Positions 44,201-53,631 of a stretch of 60,700 nucleotides of DNA are shown one piece after another (positions within the stretch are counted from its first letter, which is position 1; every line of letters begins with the position of its first letter). Source of the stretch: Clostridioides sp. (GTDB taxonomy: Bacteria; Bacillota; Clostridia; Peptostreptococcales; Peptostreptococcaceae); assembly GCA_031261505.1 (NCBI GenBank), contig JAISJN010000017.1:1-60700 (forward strand), written 5' to 3'. The notes under the pieces are model-generated. The model had not been told where the DNA came from, searched no databases, and worked only from the letters and a program-made list of their open reading frames with translations. Position numbers and translations under genes: made by a program.

Positions 44201-45778
44201 GTGAAATTTAAGAAAATAGTAGTAGCAGGTGGGTTAGCTATTCTAATGACAATTGGAGTAGCGATTGAATCAAATGCACAGGTAGAGGACGGTACGTTCA
44301 GACTCAGAGGAAGAGATAGGTATGAGACAGCGGCGCTCGTGGCAGAAAAGTACGGATCATACAACACAGCTATTTTAATTAACTCGGATAAATCACTGGC
44401 GGATGGGCTCAGCGCTAGTGGGCTTGCGGGATATGTAAAAGCTCCGATCTTATTGACTAAGAAGGACAGCATACCTAGTGTTACAAGTGAAAAATTAAAC
44501 GGAGTATCCAAGGTATACATAATCGGAGGGACATCATCAGTGAGTTCTAAAGTAGAAGAAAATCTATCTAGCAGGGGAATAGATGTAATTAGGGTAAGTG
44601 GAAACGATAGGGTTCAAACTAGTTACAATGTATGTGAAAAGATAAAAGAAACAAATGAGGTAGATAGAGTTTTTATAGCTAATGGCTTTAAAGGCGAGGC
44701 AGATGCCATGAGTATAGCTCAGGTAGCGGCCAAGGAAAAAACTCCTATAATTTTAACAGACGGAAATAATATTTCGAATGAATATGTAGGAATCAGAAGT
44801 TTTGCCATAGGTGGTAAATCTAGCGTGAGCGATTCGCTTGTGAGCAAGATGAAGGCAACTCGAATTGGTGGAAATAACAGGTTTGAAACGAATAAAAATA
44901 TAATCAATTATTTCTACGGAGGCAAGGACTATTATTTCGTTACAAATGGATATAATTTAGTCGACGCCTTGACAGCGTCAACCATAGCTGATGATATCCC
45001 AATAGTCTTAACTAGCAGCGGAAGTGATAAGGGTGTTATAAAAAAGGCTGAGGGACTTGCGGTAATCGGTGGATTAGATGAAAATGTAGTAGACGAATGT
45101 GTGAATATAACTAGGGGAATAGGAAGCAGCAACAGTGGATACCAGAGCATCAAGGACCAGGCGTTGAGATTTTCAAAATTCATTTATGGAACAGATGAGT
45201 ATATGGATTACAGTAAGATAAATAATAATATGAATTACGATCAGCTAAATGACTACACGCTTTTCTTATATCCGAATACAACTACGATAGACAAGAAGGG
45301 CGCTTACTATGCTTTTGGATTGCTAGATCCATATGCATATGAGGTCAACAGTATTCTCCTTGTAAACAGCAAGAACGCATCTGAGATTCACTATTGTACG
45401 GTAGATGATAACTTGGCTTACAGGATAGCTTCTCCTCATGATACTTTAAGCATAGCTAGACAGTATTTTGTGAAGGAAAATGGTAGAGAGCCAGAATACC
45501 TAGATGTATTTTATGGACCGTACTTATACGATATCTCTGAAGATACTTACTATACAGTGATAGTCGGAGATAATAAGGGTAATTACAAGACTTATGCTAT
45601 AGATGCATTTGAAAGAAATGTAGTTTCTGTTCAAAATCTTACATCTAACAAATCTATACCGAGCGATATGAGGGCAGATAACAAAAAATCAACTAGTATA
45701 AAAAGAGCTATTAGACCAGAGTCAAAACCTATCAAAGAAGATTTGGATAAACAAATAGACTTTAAGGCGAGCAAATAG
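44201..45778 (+). CDS. Cell-wall-binding repeat 2 (CWB2) surface protein
   Basis: 525 residues. Signal peptide 1-27, then three CWB2 modules (about 28-115, 116-205, 206-295; GRDRYETAALVAEK, GNDRVQTSYNV, GNNRFETNKNI mark their starts). This trio anchors proteins to anionic wall polymer in Clostridioides difficile and relatives. Residues about 310-525 form a separate domain of unknown function, with no catalytic motif I can recognise, followed by a Lys/Ser-rich tail. GTG at 44201 follows GGGGTGG; the frame upstream is only open through the repeat. Confidence 0.9.
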   Translation: MKFKKIVVAGGLAILMTIGVAIESNAQVEDGTFRLRGRDRYETAALVAEKYGSYNTAILINSDKSLADGLSASGLAGYVKAPILLTKKDSIPSVTSEKLNGVSKVYIIGGTSSVSSKVEENLSSRGIDVIRVSGNDRVQTSYNVCEKIKETNEVDRVFIANGFKGEADAMSIAQVAAKEKTPIILTDGNNISNEYVGIRSFAIGGKSSVSDSLVSKMKATRIGGNNRFETNKNIINYFYGGKDYYFVTNGYNLVDALTASTIADDIPIVLTSSGSDKGVIKKAEGLAVIGGLDENVVDECVNITRGIGSSNSGYQSIKDQALRFSKFIYGTDEYMDYSKINNNMNYDQLNDYTLFLYPNTTTIDKKGAYYAFGLLDPYAYEVNSILLVNSKNASEIHYCTVDDNLAYRIASPHDTLSIARQYFVKENGREPEYLDVFYGPYLYDISEDTYYTVIVGDNKGNYKTYAIDAFERNVVSVQNLTSNKSIPSDMRADNKKSTSIKRAIRPESKPIKEDLDKQIDFKASK

Positions 45779-45789
45779 TTTTCATGATT

Positions 45790-45831
45790 TGAGGCAGTCA
45801 ACTATGTAGTGTAGGTTGGTTGTCTCATTTT
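45790..45831 (+). terminator. Probable terminator after the CWB2 gene
   Basis: TGAGGCAGTCAAC ... GTTGGTTGTCTCA pairs with one or two mismatches and is followed by TTTTAG. Loop of about 11-13 bases. Confidence 0.5.
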
Positions 45832-46032
45832 AGTTGTATTCGAAAACATAGATAAAAAAGAAGTCGAAAAATATACATTCAAACCAGTTTACAGAGCGAA
45901 TTATTTGGATATATTATCCTGTATTCATATAAACATAAAAAGAACAATTAATTTTAGTTTAAATCGTTTGAAAGAAGTTTAAAGGGGTAATTAGATATTT
46001 GAACTGTAAAAATGAAAAGGGGGTAATGCATT

Positions 46033-47934
46033 ATGGCATTTAATTCATGTAGCATGTGCAAGAGCGCTGACAAAAAGCTGGAAGCATATGTAGCAACAAA
46101 AGACGATGAAATGGCATTTCACAGAGCAGAAGATCAGAAAGTGAAATGTGGATTCGGGCTTCAGGGGGTATGCTGCAGACTCTGTTCAAACGGACCTTGT
46201 AGAGTAACTCCAAAATCACCAAAGGGAGTTTGTGGTGCAGACGCAGATACAATAGTAGCAAGAAACTTTTTAAGAGCAGTAGCATCTGGATCAGCATGTT
46301 ACCTTCACGTTGTTGAAAACACAGCTAGAAACTTAAAACATGTAGGTGAAAGCAAGGGTGTAATAAAAAGTGAAGCTAGTCTGAACGATCTTGCAAAAAA
46401 ATTTGGTGTAGAAGCTAGTGACAAGTACGAAAGATGTATAAAGGTAGCCGATGCGGTAATCAACGATTTGTATAAACCAAGAGATGAAAAAATGGATCTA
46501 GTTGAAAAAATCGCTTACCCACCAAGAGTTGCAAAATGGAAAGAGCTAGGAGTAATGCCTGGTGGAGCAAAATCAGAAGTATTTGATGCTATAGTAAAAT
46601 CATCGACAAATTTAAACAGTGATCCAGTGGATATGTTGTTAAACTGCCTAAACCTAGGTATATCAACAGGATTATATGGATTAACACTTACAAATCTGTT
46701 AAATGACGTTATGCTAGGAGACCCAGTTATAAGACAAGCTCCAGTTGGATTCAACGTTATTGACCCAGATTATATAAATATAATGATAACAGGACATCAA
46801 CATTCTACATTTGCTCACTTCCAAGATAGACTTAAGGACGAAGATGTAGTAGCAATGGCAAAGGCAAATGGAGCAAAAGGATTTAAACTAGTTGGATGTA
46901 CTTGTGTTGGACAGGACTTACAACTTAGAGGAGAACATTATCAAGAAGTATTTGCAGGTCATGCAGGAAATAACTTCACAAGTGAAGCAGTGCTTTCTAC
47001 TGGAGCTATAGATATAGTATTATCAGAATTCAACTGTACAATACCAGGTCTTGAGCCGATAGCAGACAAATACAATGTGAAGATGATATGCCTTGACGAT
47101 GTAGCTAAAAAAGCAAATGCTGATTATATAAAAATAGATAGAGATAAATTTGCCGAACTAAGTGATGTATTAGTAGAGCAGGCGCTAGAATCTTATAAAA
47201 ACAGAAGAGGAAACGTTGAAATAGATATACCTAAAGACCACGGTTTCAAGGAATCACTTACAGGTGTGAGCGAAAAGAATTTAAAGGCGTTCTTAGGCGA
47301 TTCTTGGGGTCCACTTATAAACTTAATAGCTGAAGGTAAGATAAAGGGTATAGCCGGTGTAGTTGGATGCTCAAGCATGACTGCAGGTGGACACGATATC
47401 AATACTGTAGAGCTTACTAAAGAACTTATAAAAAGAGATATATTGGTATTATCAGCAGGATGTTCAACTGGTGGACTTGAAAATGTTGGTTTAATGTCAC
47501 CAGGGGCTGAAGAATACGCAGGAGATAGCTTAAAAGAAGTCTGCAAGACTCTAGGAATTCCTCCAGTATTAAACTTTGGACCATGTCTAGCTATAGGTAG
47601 ACTTGAAATAGTTGCAACAGAATTAGCTGCAGAACTAGGAATAGATATACCACAATTACCTCTAGTATTATCAGCGCCACAATGGTTAGAAGAACAGGCA
47701 TTGGCTGATGGAGCATTTGGATTGGCCCTTGGATTACCACTTCATTTAGCATTACCTCCATTTATAACAGGTGGAAAATTGGTGACTGAAGTATTGACAG
47801 AAACAATGAAAGATTTAACAGGAGGCCATGTGATAGTAAATTCTGATCCTAAATCATCTGCAGCACAATTAGAAGCAATAATTGTCGACCGTAGAAAAAG
47901 TTTAGGGTTAAAGGAAGTGGAATGTTATGCATAG
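46033..47934 (+). CDS. cooS: CO dehydrogenase family protein (CooS), divergent active site
   Basis: 633 residues. By comparison with C. hydrogenoformans CODH-II (recalled numbering): D-cluster Cys39/Cys47, B-cluster Cys48, Cys51, Cys56, Cys67, and C-cluster ligands His255, Cys289, Cys335, Cys446, Cys477, Cys518 are all present. The catalytic Lys563 (EEKA) is Gln555 here (EEQA), GHNP is GHQHS, and the proton-relay histidines 96 and 99 are Glu and Ala. It may therefore not be a standard CO oxidase. It overlaps cooF by eight bases. No cooC (nickel loading) or acetyl-CoA synthase gene is in the window. AAAGGGGG site before the ATG. Confidence 0.9.
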   Translation: MAFNSCSMCKSADKKLEAYVATKDDEMAFHRAEDQKVKCGFGLQGVCCRLCSNGPCRVTPKSPKGVCGADADTIVARNFLRAVASGSACYLHVVENTARNLKHVGESKGVIKSEASLNDLAKKFGVEASDKYERCIKVADAVINDLYKPRDEKMDLVEKIAYPPRVAKWKELGVMPGGAKSEVFDAIVKSSTNLNSDPVDMLLNCLNLGISTGLYGLTLTNLLNDVMLGDPVIRQAPVGFNVIDPDYINIMITGHQHSTFAHFQDRLKDEDVVAMAKANGAKGFKLVGCTCVGQDLQLRGEHYQEVFAGHAGNNFTSEAVLSTGAIDIVLSEFNCTIPGLEPIADKYNVKMICLDDVAKKANADYIKIDRDKFAELSDVLVEQALESYKNRRGNVEIDIPKDHGFKESLTGVSEKNLKAFLGDSWGPLINLIAEGKIKGIAGVVGCSSMTAGGHDINTVELTKELIKRDILVLSAGCSTGGLENVGLMSPGAEEYAGDSLKEVCKTLGIPPVLNFGPCLAIGRLEIVATELAAELGIDIPQLPLVLSAPQWLEEQALADGAFGLALGLPLHLALPPFITGGKLVTEVLTETMKDLTGGHVIVNSDPKSSAAQLEAIIVDRRKSLGLKEVECYA

Positions 47935-48394
47935 AATTGTAGTCAATAAAGATTTATGTACAGGTTGTAAAAGCTGTGTGTTTGCGTGTATGCTCAAACA
48001 CAGCGAGAATGATAACGTTTACTCGTTAGACTTGGAAAATATAGATAATATAAGTAGAGACCACATAGAACTCTGCGGTGACAGTCCAGTGCCTATAGTT
48101 TGCAGGCATTGTGATGAACCCGAATGTGTAATGGCTTGCATGAGTGGTGCGATGAGCAAGGACTCCGAAAGTGGAGTAGTGTCGTACGATCAAGAAAAAT
48201 GCGGATCTTGTTATATGTGCGTGATGTCATGTCCTTATGGAGTTTTAAAAACTGACGATCGAGAAAAACAACATATAATAAAATGCGATTTATGTAAGGA
48301 CAAGGAAAATCCTATGTGTGTAGAAAATTGTCCTAGTGGGGCACTTGAAGTACTAAAGGAGGATGCTTATGAATTATGTAATTTTAGGGGCTAG
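47927..48394 (+). CDS. cooF: 4Fe-4S electron-transfer protein CooF
   Basis: 155 residues with four [4Fe-4S] cysteine sets (CTGCKSCVFAC, CRHCDEPECVMAC, CGSCYMCVMSCPYG, CDLCKDKENPMC...C). It passes electrons between CooS and the flavin enzyme encoded next. Overlaps cooS at its start and the flavin-enzyme gene at its end, so translation of the three is coupled. Confidence 0.93.
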   Translation: MHRIVVNKDLCTGCKSCVFACMLKHSENDNVYSLDLENIDNISRDHIELCGDSPVPIVCRHCDEPECVMACMSGAMSKDSESGVVSYDQEKCGSCYMCVMSCPYGVLKTDDREKQHIIKCDLCKDKENPMCVENCPSGALEVLKEDAYELCNFRG

Positions 48395-49595
48395 TGCCTC
48401 GGGCATAAATGCAGCGAAAACACTTAGAGAATTAGATCAAGAGGCAAAGATTACAGTGATATCTAAGGATACTCAGGTTTATTCAAGATGTATGCTACAC
48501 CTTGTGATATCTGACAAGAGAGAAGCTGGAAAAATAGGGTTTGTAGACGATGATTTCATGGAAGCAAACCGTGTAGATTGGCTGTCTGGAAAAACGGTTA
48601 CAGGAATAGATACAGATAATAAAATCGTCGAGTACAACGATGGAAAAATATCATATGATAAACTATTGATTGCAACTGGTGCATCGTCAGCTATTCCTCC
48701 AATCAAGAACTTGAGAGAAGGAAAATACGTCTATTCTCTAAGAAATATAGAGGATGTTCACGCAATAAAAGAAAGAGCTGCACAAGTTGATAAATGCGTG
48801 ATAATCGGAGCTGGTTTGGTTGGTATAGATGCTTTAGAAGGATTATTCAAATATAATTTAGATATGTCTGTAGCCTTCATGGAAAAATACCTTCTAGACA
48901 GACAGTTAGATGAACATTCTGCAAAGCTTTACACAAGTAAATTCGAAGAAAAAGGCGTCAAATTCTACCCAAGTGCATCTATTCAGGAAATAATATTAGA
49001 TGAAAACGGAAACGCAACTGGTGTAGGATTTGCGGATGGAAGTGTAATAGATACAGAAATGGTAATAGTAGCTACTGGAGTTAAGGCAAACGCTGACTTC
49101 CTAGGTGAAAACTCAGATATCGCATATGACAGAGGTATAATCATCAACGATAGATGTGAAACATCTGTAAAAGATGTATACGCCGCAGGAGATGTAGTCG
49201 GCAAAAACGCAATCTGGCCATTAGCAGTTAAACAAGGTATAGTAGCTGCAACAAACATGACTGGTGAAGCAAAAGACATCAACGATAGCTTTGTACTTAA
49301 AAATACTATGAATTTTGAAGGAATACCAACAGTATCTCTTGGAATGAACAATCCAGTTGACGATAGCTACACAGTTGTCACTAGAAAAAGAGGGGATTAC
49401 TACAAGAAATTCATATATAAAGACGATGTAATCTACGGAGCTATTATGCAAGGCGATATTTCATATGTAGGTGTGATAACTTACTTGATTAAGAATGGAA
49501 TATCTGTGCCAAATCTGAAAGATAGAATCTTTGATTTAGGATATGCTGATTTCTTCGCTACCAAGGAAAATGGCGAATACGCTTATATAGTTTAG
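48369..49595 (+). CDS. CODH-associated FAD/NAD(P) oxidoreductase
   Basis: 408 residues. FAD motif GASASGINAA near the N terminus (GxSxxG variant), NAD(P) motif IGAGLVGIDA near 145, and the second FAD motif DVYAAGDVVG. Member of the NADH-oxidase/rubredoxin-reductase-like family seen in CooS-CooF-FNOR clusters, linking CODH electrons to pyridine nucleotide. The ATG at 48369 is six bases after AAAGGAGGA. Ends the cluster. Confidence 0.88.
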   Translation: MNYVILGASASGINAAKTLRELDQEAKITVISKDTQVYSRCMLHLVISDKREAGKIGFVDDDFMEANRVDWLSGKTVTGIDTDNKIVEYNDGKISYDKLLIATGASSAIPPIKNLREGKYVYSLRNIEDVHAIKERAAQVDKCVIIGAGLVGIDALEGLFKYNLDMSVAFMEKYLLDRQLDEHSAKLYTSKFEEKGVKFYPSASIQEIILDENGNATGVGFADGSVIDTEMVIVATGVKANADFLGENSDIAYDRGIIINDRCETSVKDVYAAGDVVGKNAIWPLAVKQGIVAATNMTGEAKDINDSFVLKNTMNFEGIPTVSLGMNNPVDDSYTVVTRKRGDYYKKFIYKDDVIYGAIMQGDISYVGVITYLIKNGISVPNLKDRIFDLGYADFFATKENGEYAYIV

Positions 49596-49660
49596 AATTA
49601 CAAATGGCTAAAATGGAGTCGTCTTCGGACGGCTAAGTAATAGAGTTGTATTTTATAAAA

Positions 49661-49705
49661 AATGGCATGGCTGAAATAGTATCGGCTATGCTATTTTTTT
49701 TTATT
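49661..49705 (+). terminator. Terminator of the cooS cluster
   Basis: AATGGCATGGCTGA ... TCGGCTATGCTATTTTTTTTT: a stem of about 12 bases with one bulge and nine T residues. A second small stem (GTCGTCTTCGGACGGC) lies at 49618-49634. Confidence 0.9.
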
Positions 49706-49873
49706 TTATAAATTATTTTGTGATGACGGTTCTTTATTATACTAATTCAAAAATAAAAATACAAAAAAATACAAAAAATTTGTAAATTATTAAAGAATAC
49801 AACACATATTAAGAATCTTTTGATAAAATAGGATATATAAATGTAAAAACGATTTCAAGATAGGAGATGCAAT

Positions 49874-50431
49874 ATGAATTTAATAGACGAAATAAGTGAA
49901 GAAGTAAGAAAGAGATGTGAGAACTTTGAAAATAAATTTGGATATGGAATTTGGACTCACCACGTCAAAGCTGTTGTAGAAAATGCTATTTTCTTGGCAG
50001 AAAACTATGATGCTGATGTCGAGGTGATAACTTTAGCGGCTTTATTACACGATATAGCCTCTATAACAAAAGACGAATACAAAGATGAACACCATATTTA
50101 CGGGGCGAAAATGGCGGAAGAAATGTTAAACGCTTATAGTTATCCTAAGGACAAGATTGAACTTATAAAAAACTGTATTCTACACCACAGGGGAAGTAGA
50201 CCAGCTGAAAAAAGCACTATCGAAGAAATATGTGTAGCAGATGCAGATGCAATGGCTCATTTTGACAATATACCATCGCTATTTAGCCTAGTGTATAAGG
50301 AAAGGGAATTAAATATAGATGAGGGTGCAAAGTTTGTTAAAGACAAGTTATATAGGAGTTATGATAAATTAAGCGATAGGACAAAGGAATTATACAAAGA
50401 CAAATTCGAAGGTGCGATGAGCATTTTCTAA
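49874..50431 (+). CDS. HD-domain phosphohydrolase
   Basis: 185 residues. HD signature: His in THHVKAV (about 33-39), LLHDIAS (about 57-63) and a C-terminal Asp in ADADAMAHFD. Metal-dependent phosphohydrolase of the small uncharacterised type; substrate unknown. ATAGGAGATG site. One base apart from the next gene's long frame, possibly cotranscribed. Confidence 0.85.
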   Translation: MNLIDEISEEVRKRCENFENKFGYGIWTHHVKAVVENAIFLAENYDADVEVITLAALLHDIASITKDEYKDEHHIYGAKMAEEMLNAYSYPKDKIELIKNCILHHRGSRPAEKSTIEEICVADADAMAHFDNIPSLFSLVYKERELNIDEGAKFVKDKLYRSYDKLSDRTKELYKDKFEGAMSIF

Positions 50432-50447
50432 AATGGGGGGAACTAAA

Positions 50448-51110
50448 TTGAAACGATTCATATTAGTAGCAGTTGTTGGATTGTCGATAGCGTTGTCGGG
50501 GTGCAATATAACGATAAATACGAATAAACCATCAGCAGATAAACAGGGTAGTGAAACTACAGAGCCCGCACAAACGAGCACTACCACAGAAGCATCGAGA
50601 AAAGACGATGGGTACCTATTCCCAAGTGATACAGAATACATAACGGAAAAAGATGTAGAAGGAAGATCTAAAGATGCTATAGCACTCATGAGAAACGAAA
50701 TATACGCTAGACATGGATATGTATTCTCAAAACAAAAGTATAGAGATTATTTTGGAACAAAGAGTTGGTACAAGGAAAATAAAAACTTTAGTGAAGACTC
50801 CTTAAATAAGGTGGAAAAGAAAAATGCAGAGTTTCTATCGAGTATAGAAAATCCTAAGTCTACATCGTCGTCAAATACAATTGAAAAGAGCCAGGCTGCC
50901 GAAACAAAGATAACGTTTGACGATGCTAGAGCTATGGCAAGAAATTATATGAAGAAAAATGTAGATGTATCCTGGACAATTTATGAAGATTGGGTAGGAG
51001 AGAGGGGATATATATTTTCAGTAAGTTACCCAGATGATCCGAATGCAGACGACGATGCGTTAGAAGTTTATTTCGATGGCTCAATAGGCTGGTCTGATGA
51101 GGTAGACTAA
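50448..51110 (+). CDS. YARHG-domain lipoprotein
   Basis: 220 residues. Lipoprotein signal ends LSGC (about Cys19), Thr/Ser linker to 55, then the YARHG domain (MRNEIYARHGYVFSKQKYRDYFGTKSWY, about 80-130), and a C-terminal domain of unknown type (about 150-220). YARHG is an extracellular domain of unknown function. TTG at 50448 is chosen since GGGGGG lies six bases upstream; an in-frame ATG at 50433 precedes that site. Confidence 0.85.
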   Translation: MKRFILVAVVGLSIALSGCNITINTNKPSADKQGSETTEPAQTSTTTEASRKDDGYLFPSDTEYITEKDVEGRSKDAIALMRNEIYARHGYVFSKQKYRDYFGTKSWYKENKNFSEDSLNKVEKKNAEFLSSIENPKSTSSSNTIEKSQAAETKITFDDARAMARNYMKKNVDVSWTIYEDWVGERGYIFSVSYPDDPNADDDALEVYFDGSIGWSDEVD

Positions 51111-51216
51111 GGAGCAAAGTATATAATTAGCATAATCGATTAATCAGACTAAAAAGATTGCGTAGTTGGACTAGAATAAGTAGATGTGGTGGATTAAGTA
51201 GGGAGAAGGATTAATT

Positions 51217-52101
51217 TTGAAGTTAAAAATACAAACACTGGCATTGGTTTTTATTATGATTGCGACCTTGAGCGCTTGTTCAAAGAAAACGTCTATAGAA
51301 GTGAATATCAATAAGGACGGGGAGTCTAAGGTGGATATAGGCTCAGAGGAAAAGAAAGAAAATAATAAAGCCGATGGTGAAAAAAATTTGGACTCACAAA
51401 AGGGCAAGGATTCAAAGTCAGAGTCAAACAAAAAAGAAAATATAGAAAATAAATTAAATGCTAAGGGATCTCTGGCAGGAAAAGTAATATGTATAGATCC
51501 AGGTCATGGTATAAGCAGCAGTAAGAAACAAGAGCCAATGGCACCAGACTCAAGTATTATGAAACCTGGATACGTATCAGGTGCCGAGGGAAAAACACAG
51601 ACGGAAGAGGAACTGAATTTAGAAGTAGCTCTAAAATTAAGAGATAGTCTAAGTGATTTAGGTGCAACCGTATATATGACTAGAGAAACTCATGAAACAG
51701 AACTGTCAAATGTGGGGAGGGCTAAATTTGCCAATGAAAAAAATGCAGATATGGTTGTAAGGCTTCACGCAGACGGGATAGATGATAAATCGGTATATGG
51801 AATATCGATGCTAGTGCCTTCTAGCGAGAACTTAAAAAACAGCCAGATTGTGAGTGAGAGTAAAATAGCGGGGCAAGAAGTATTGAGCCAGGTAGTAAAA
51901 TATACACAAGGCAAGGGTAGAGGTGTGGTCGAGCGATCTGACATGACTGGATTTAACTGGAGTGAAGTGCCAGTTATACTGTTGGAAATGGGATTTTTGA
52001 CGAATGATGAAGAGGATGCAAGGCTATCTAAAGATACCTATCAAGACAGCATAGTAAAGGGAGTTGCATCTGGCTTGGAAAATTACTTCCAATCGAAATA
52101 A
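51217..52101 (+). CDS. N-acetylmuramoyl-L-alanine amidase lipoprotein
   Basis: 294 residues. Lipobox SAC (Cys21), a Lys/Glu/Asn-rich linker to about 85, then an Amidase_3 domain: zinc His in DPGHG (about 96), Glu in EELNLEVA, His in RLHADG, and catalytic Glu in LLEMGFLTN. It cuts the peptide from muramic acid at the outer membrane face. TTG start behind GGGAGAAGG. Not fused to a wall-binding module, unlike CwlM/LytC. Confidence 0.92.
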   Translation: MKLKIQTLALVFIMIATLSACSKKTSIEVNINKDGESKVDIGSEEKKENNKADGEKNLDSQKGKDSKSESNKKENIENKLNAKGSLAGKVICIDPGHGISSSKKQEPMAPDSSIMKPGYVSGAEGKTQTEEELNLEVALKLRDSLSDLGATVYMTRETHETELSNVGRAKFANEKNADMVVRLHADGIDDKSVYGISMLVPSSENLKNSQIVSESKIAGQEVLSQVVKYTQGKGRGVVERSDMTGFNWSEVPVILLEMGFLTNDEEDARLSKDTYQDSIVKGVASGLENYFQSK

Positions 52102-52138
52102 ACCGTAGTAAATAGACATGTTTCACGTGATAATAAAT

Positions 52139-52217
52139 ATAACTTGAGACAAATGCCCCAACCTCTGGAGGTGACGGGGGCATTTGTCTCATTTCAATGG
52201 GGCTGAAATCCAACCCT
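52139..52217 (+). repeat. Two-hairpin repeat, copy R8, hairpin 1 perfect, right part decayed
   Basis: ATAACTTGAGACAAATGCCCC pairs perfectly with GGGGCATTTGTCTCAT; in most other copies the right arm is CATAAATCTC. Hairpin 2 is degenerate (CAATGGGGCTGAAATCCAACCC) and the right edge is missing. It lies between the convergent amidase and M29 genes, a position where hairpin 1 could act as terminator. Confidence 0.75.
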
Positions 52218-52239
52218 AGCTAATTGCTAGCTTAAATAT

Positions 52240-53466
52240 TTAAGCCCAATTTCCAGCCTTGAATATTTGTACTGTTTCTCCATCGCCTGTTACTCCGACG
52301 ATGTCCAGATCTTCTGATCCTACCATAAAGTCTACATGGGTCATACTATCGTTGACGCCGTGTTTTTCCTTATCTTCGTCGCTCATATTTTCACCGCCGA
52401 CTATATTAGTAGCGTAAGCTGAACCGATAGCCAGATGGCAAGATGCATTTTCGTCAAATAAAGTAGTGTAGAATACTATATTGCTGTTTGATATCGGCGA
52501 ATCGTAAGGTACTAGGGCAACTTCTCCGAGGTAATGAGATCCATCGTCGGTACCTATTAGGTTAGAAAGAGTTTCGTACCCTTCTTCAGCCGTCCAGTCT
52601 ATAATTTTCCCGTCTTTAAAAGTAATAGAGAAGTTGTTTATTATATTTCCACCGTAAACGAGTGGTTTGGTGCTGAACACTGTTCCGTTTACCTTGTATT
52701 TATGAGGCATACCGAATACTTCCTCAGTAGGTATGTTAGGGTTAAAGTCGTTTCCCTTAGGATCTTGAGAAGCCCCACTAAGCCAGACGTGACCTTCTGG
52801 AAGCTCTACAGTTAAGTTTGTCTTTGAAGATGTGTATGTAAGCTTCTTGAAGTTCATTTTATTTAAGAAGTTCATTTTTTCTTTAAGTGTTGCATTGTGT
52901 TCCTTCCATGCAGCGACTGGGTCGCCGTCAGAAACTCTTGAGCAGTCGAATATCTTGTCCCAAAGTTTTGATATTGCATCTTCTTCAGATAGTTCTGGGA
53001 ATACCTTTTTTGCCCATTCAGGACTTGGTACAGCGACTATAGACCATTTGCATTTATCTGCACCAGTGAAAGAGCGCCATTCTTTAAGAGCTTTACCAGA
53101 AGCCTTCTGGAAGTTTGATACCTTGATAGGGTCTACTTCTTTGAGCAGGTCAGGGTTTGAAGATATTATAGATAGGAATGCTCCACCATTTTTTGCGATA
53201 GATGTGCGGGCATCCGCTGTCCACTTAGGAAACTCATCGAAAGATTCCATAGGTGCGTGAAGGTATTTGATTAAGGCAGTTGCTTCATCTGCCCAGTCTA
53301 CATATACATTTTTAGCACCACATTTGTAGGCTTCTTCCACAGCCAATCTTACGAATGGAGCAGATACTATATCCGCGTTTATCATCAAGTCTTCACCAGG
53401 TTTTATATTTACGCCAACCTGTATTGCCAGTTCTGCAAATTTCTGTAATTTTGTTGAAAAATCCAT
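52240..53466 (-). CDS. Aminopeptidase, M29 family
   Basis: 408 residues, the standard length. The N terminus FSTKLQKFAELAIQVGVNIKPGEDLMI and metal-site segments (LPEGHVWLSG, CHLAIGSAYATNI, HVDFMVGSEDLDI) are characteristic of the T-type aminopeptidases. Cytosolic, no signal. AAGGGGGAT site before the ATG. Confidence 0.92.
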   Translation of the reverse strand: MDFSTKLQKFAELAIQVGVNIKPGEDLMINADIVSAPFVRLAVEEAYKCGAKNVYVDWADEATALIKYLHAPMESFDEFPKWTADARTSIAKNGGAFLSIISSNPDLLKEVDPIKVSNFQKASGKALKEWRSFTGADKCKWSIVAVPSPEWAKKVFPELSEEDAISKLWDKIFDCSRVSDGDPVAAWKEHNATLKEKMNFLNKMNFKKLTYTSSKTNLTVELPEGHVWLSGASQDPKGNDFNPNIPTEEVFGMPHKYKVNGTVFSTKPLVYGGNIINNFSITFKDGKIIDWTAEEGYETLSNLIGTDDGSHYLGEVALVPYDSPISNSNIVFYTTLFDENASCHLAIGSAYATNIVGGENMSDEDKEKHGVNDSMTHVDFMVGSEDLDIVGVTGDGETVQIFKAGNWA

Positions 53467-53631
53467 TTTAAATCCCCCTTGTCGAAATATTTATATTACT
53501 TAATTATAACATTTTTCTTATCGACTGACACGGCTTGGATTATGTTTTATAGAAATTGCTAAAAAACTAGTGATTATTATCGATAATTAATATAATATAT
53601 ATAGTGTGATAGGTTAGGGGGCGAGAAGGCT

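Noticed and set aside
46033-49595. A Wood-Ljungdahl or energy-conserving CO metabolism locus
   Set aside because: No acetyl-CoA synthase, CooC, CooA or Ech-type hydrogenase genes are nearby, and the CooS active-site residues look altered.
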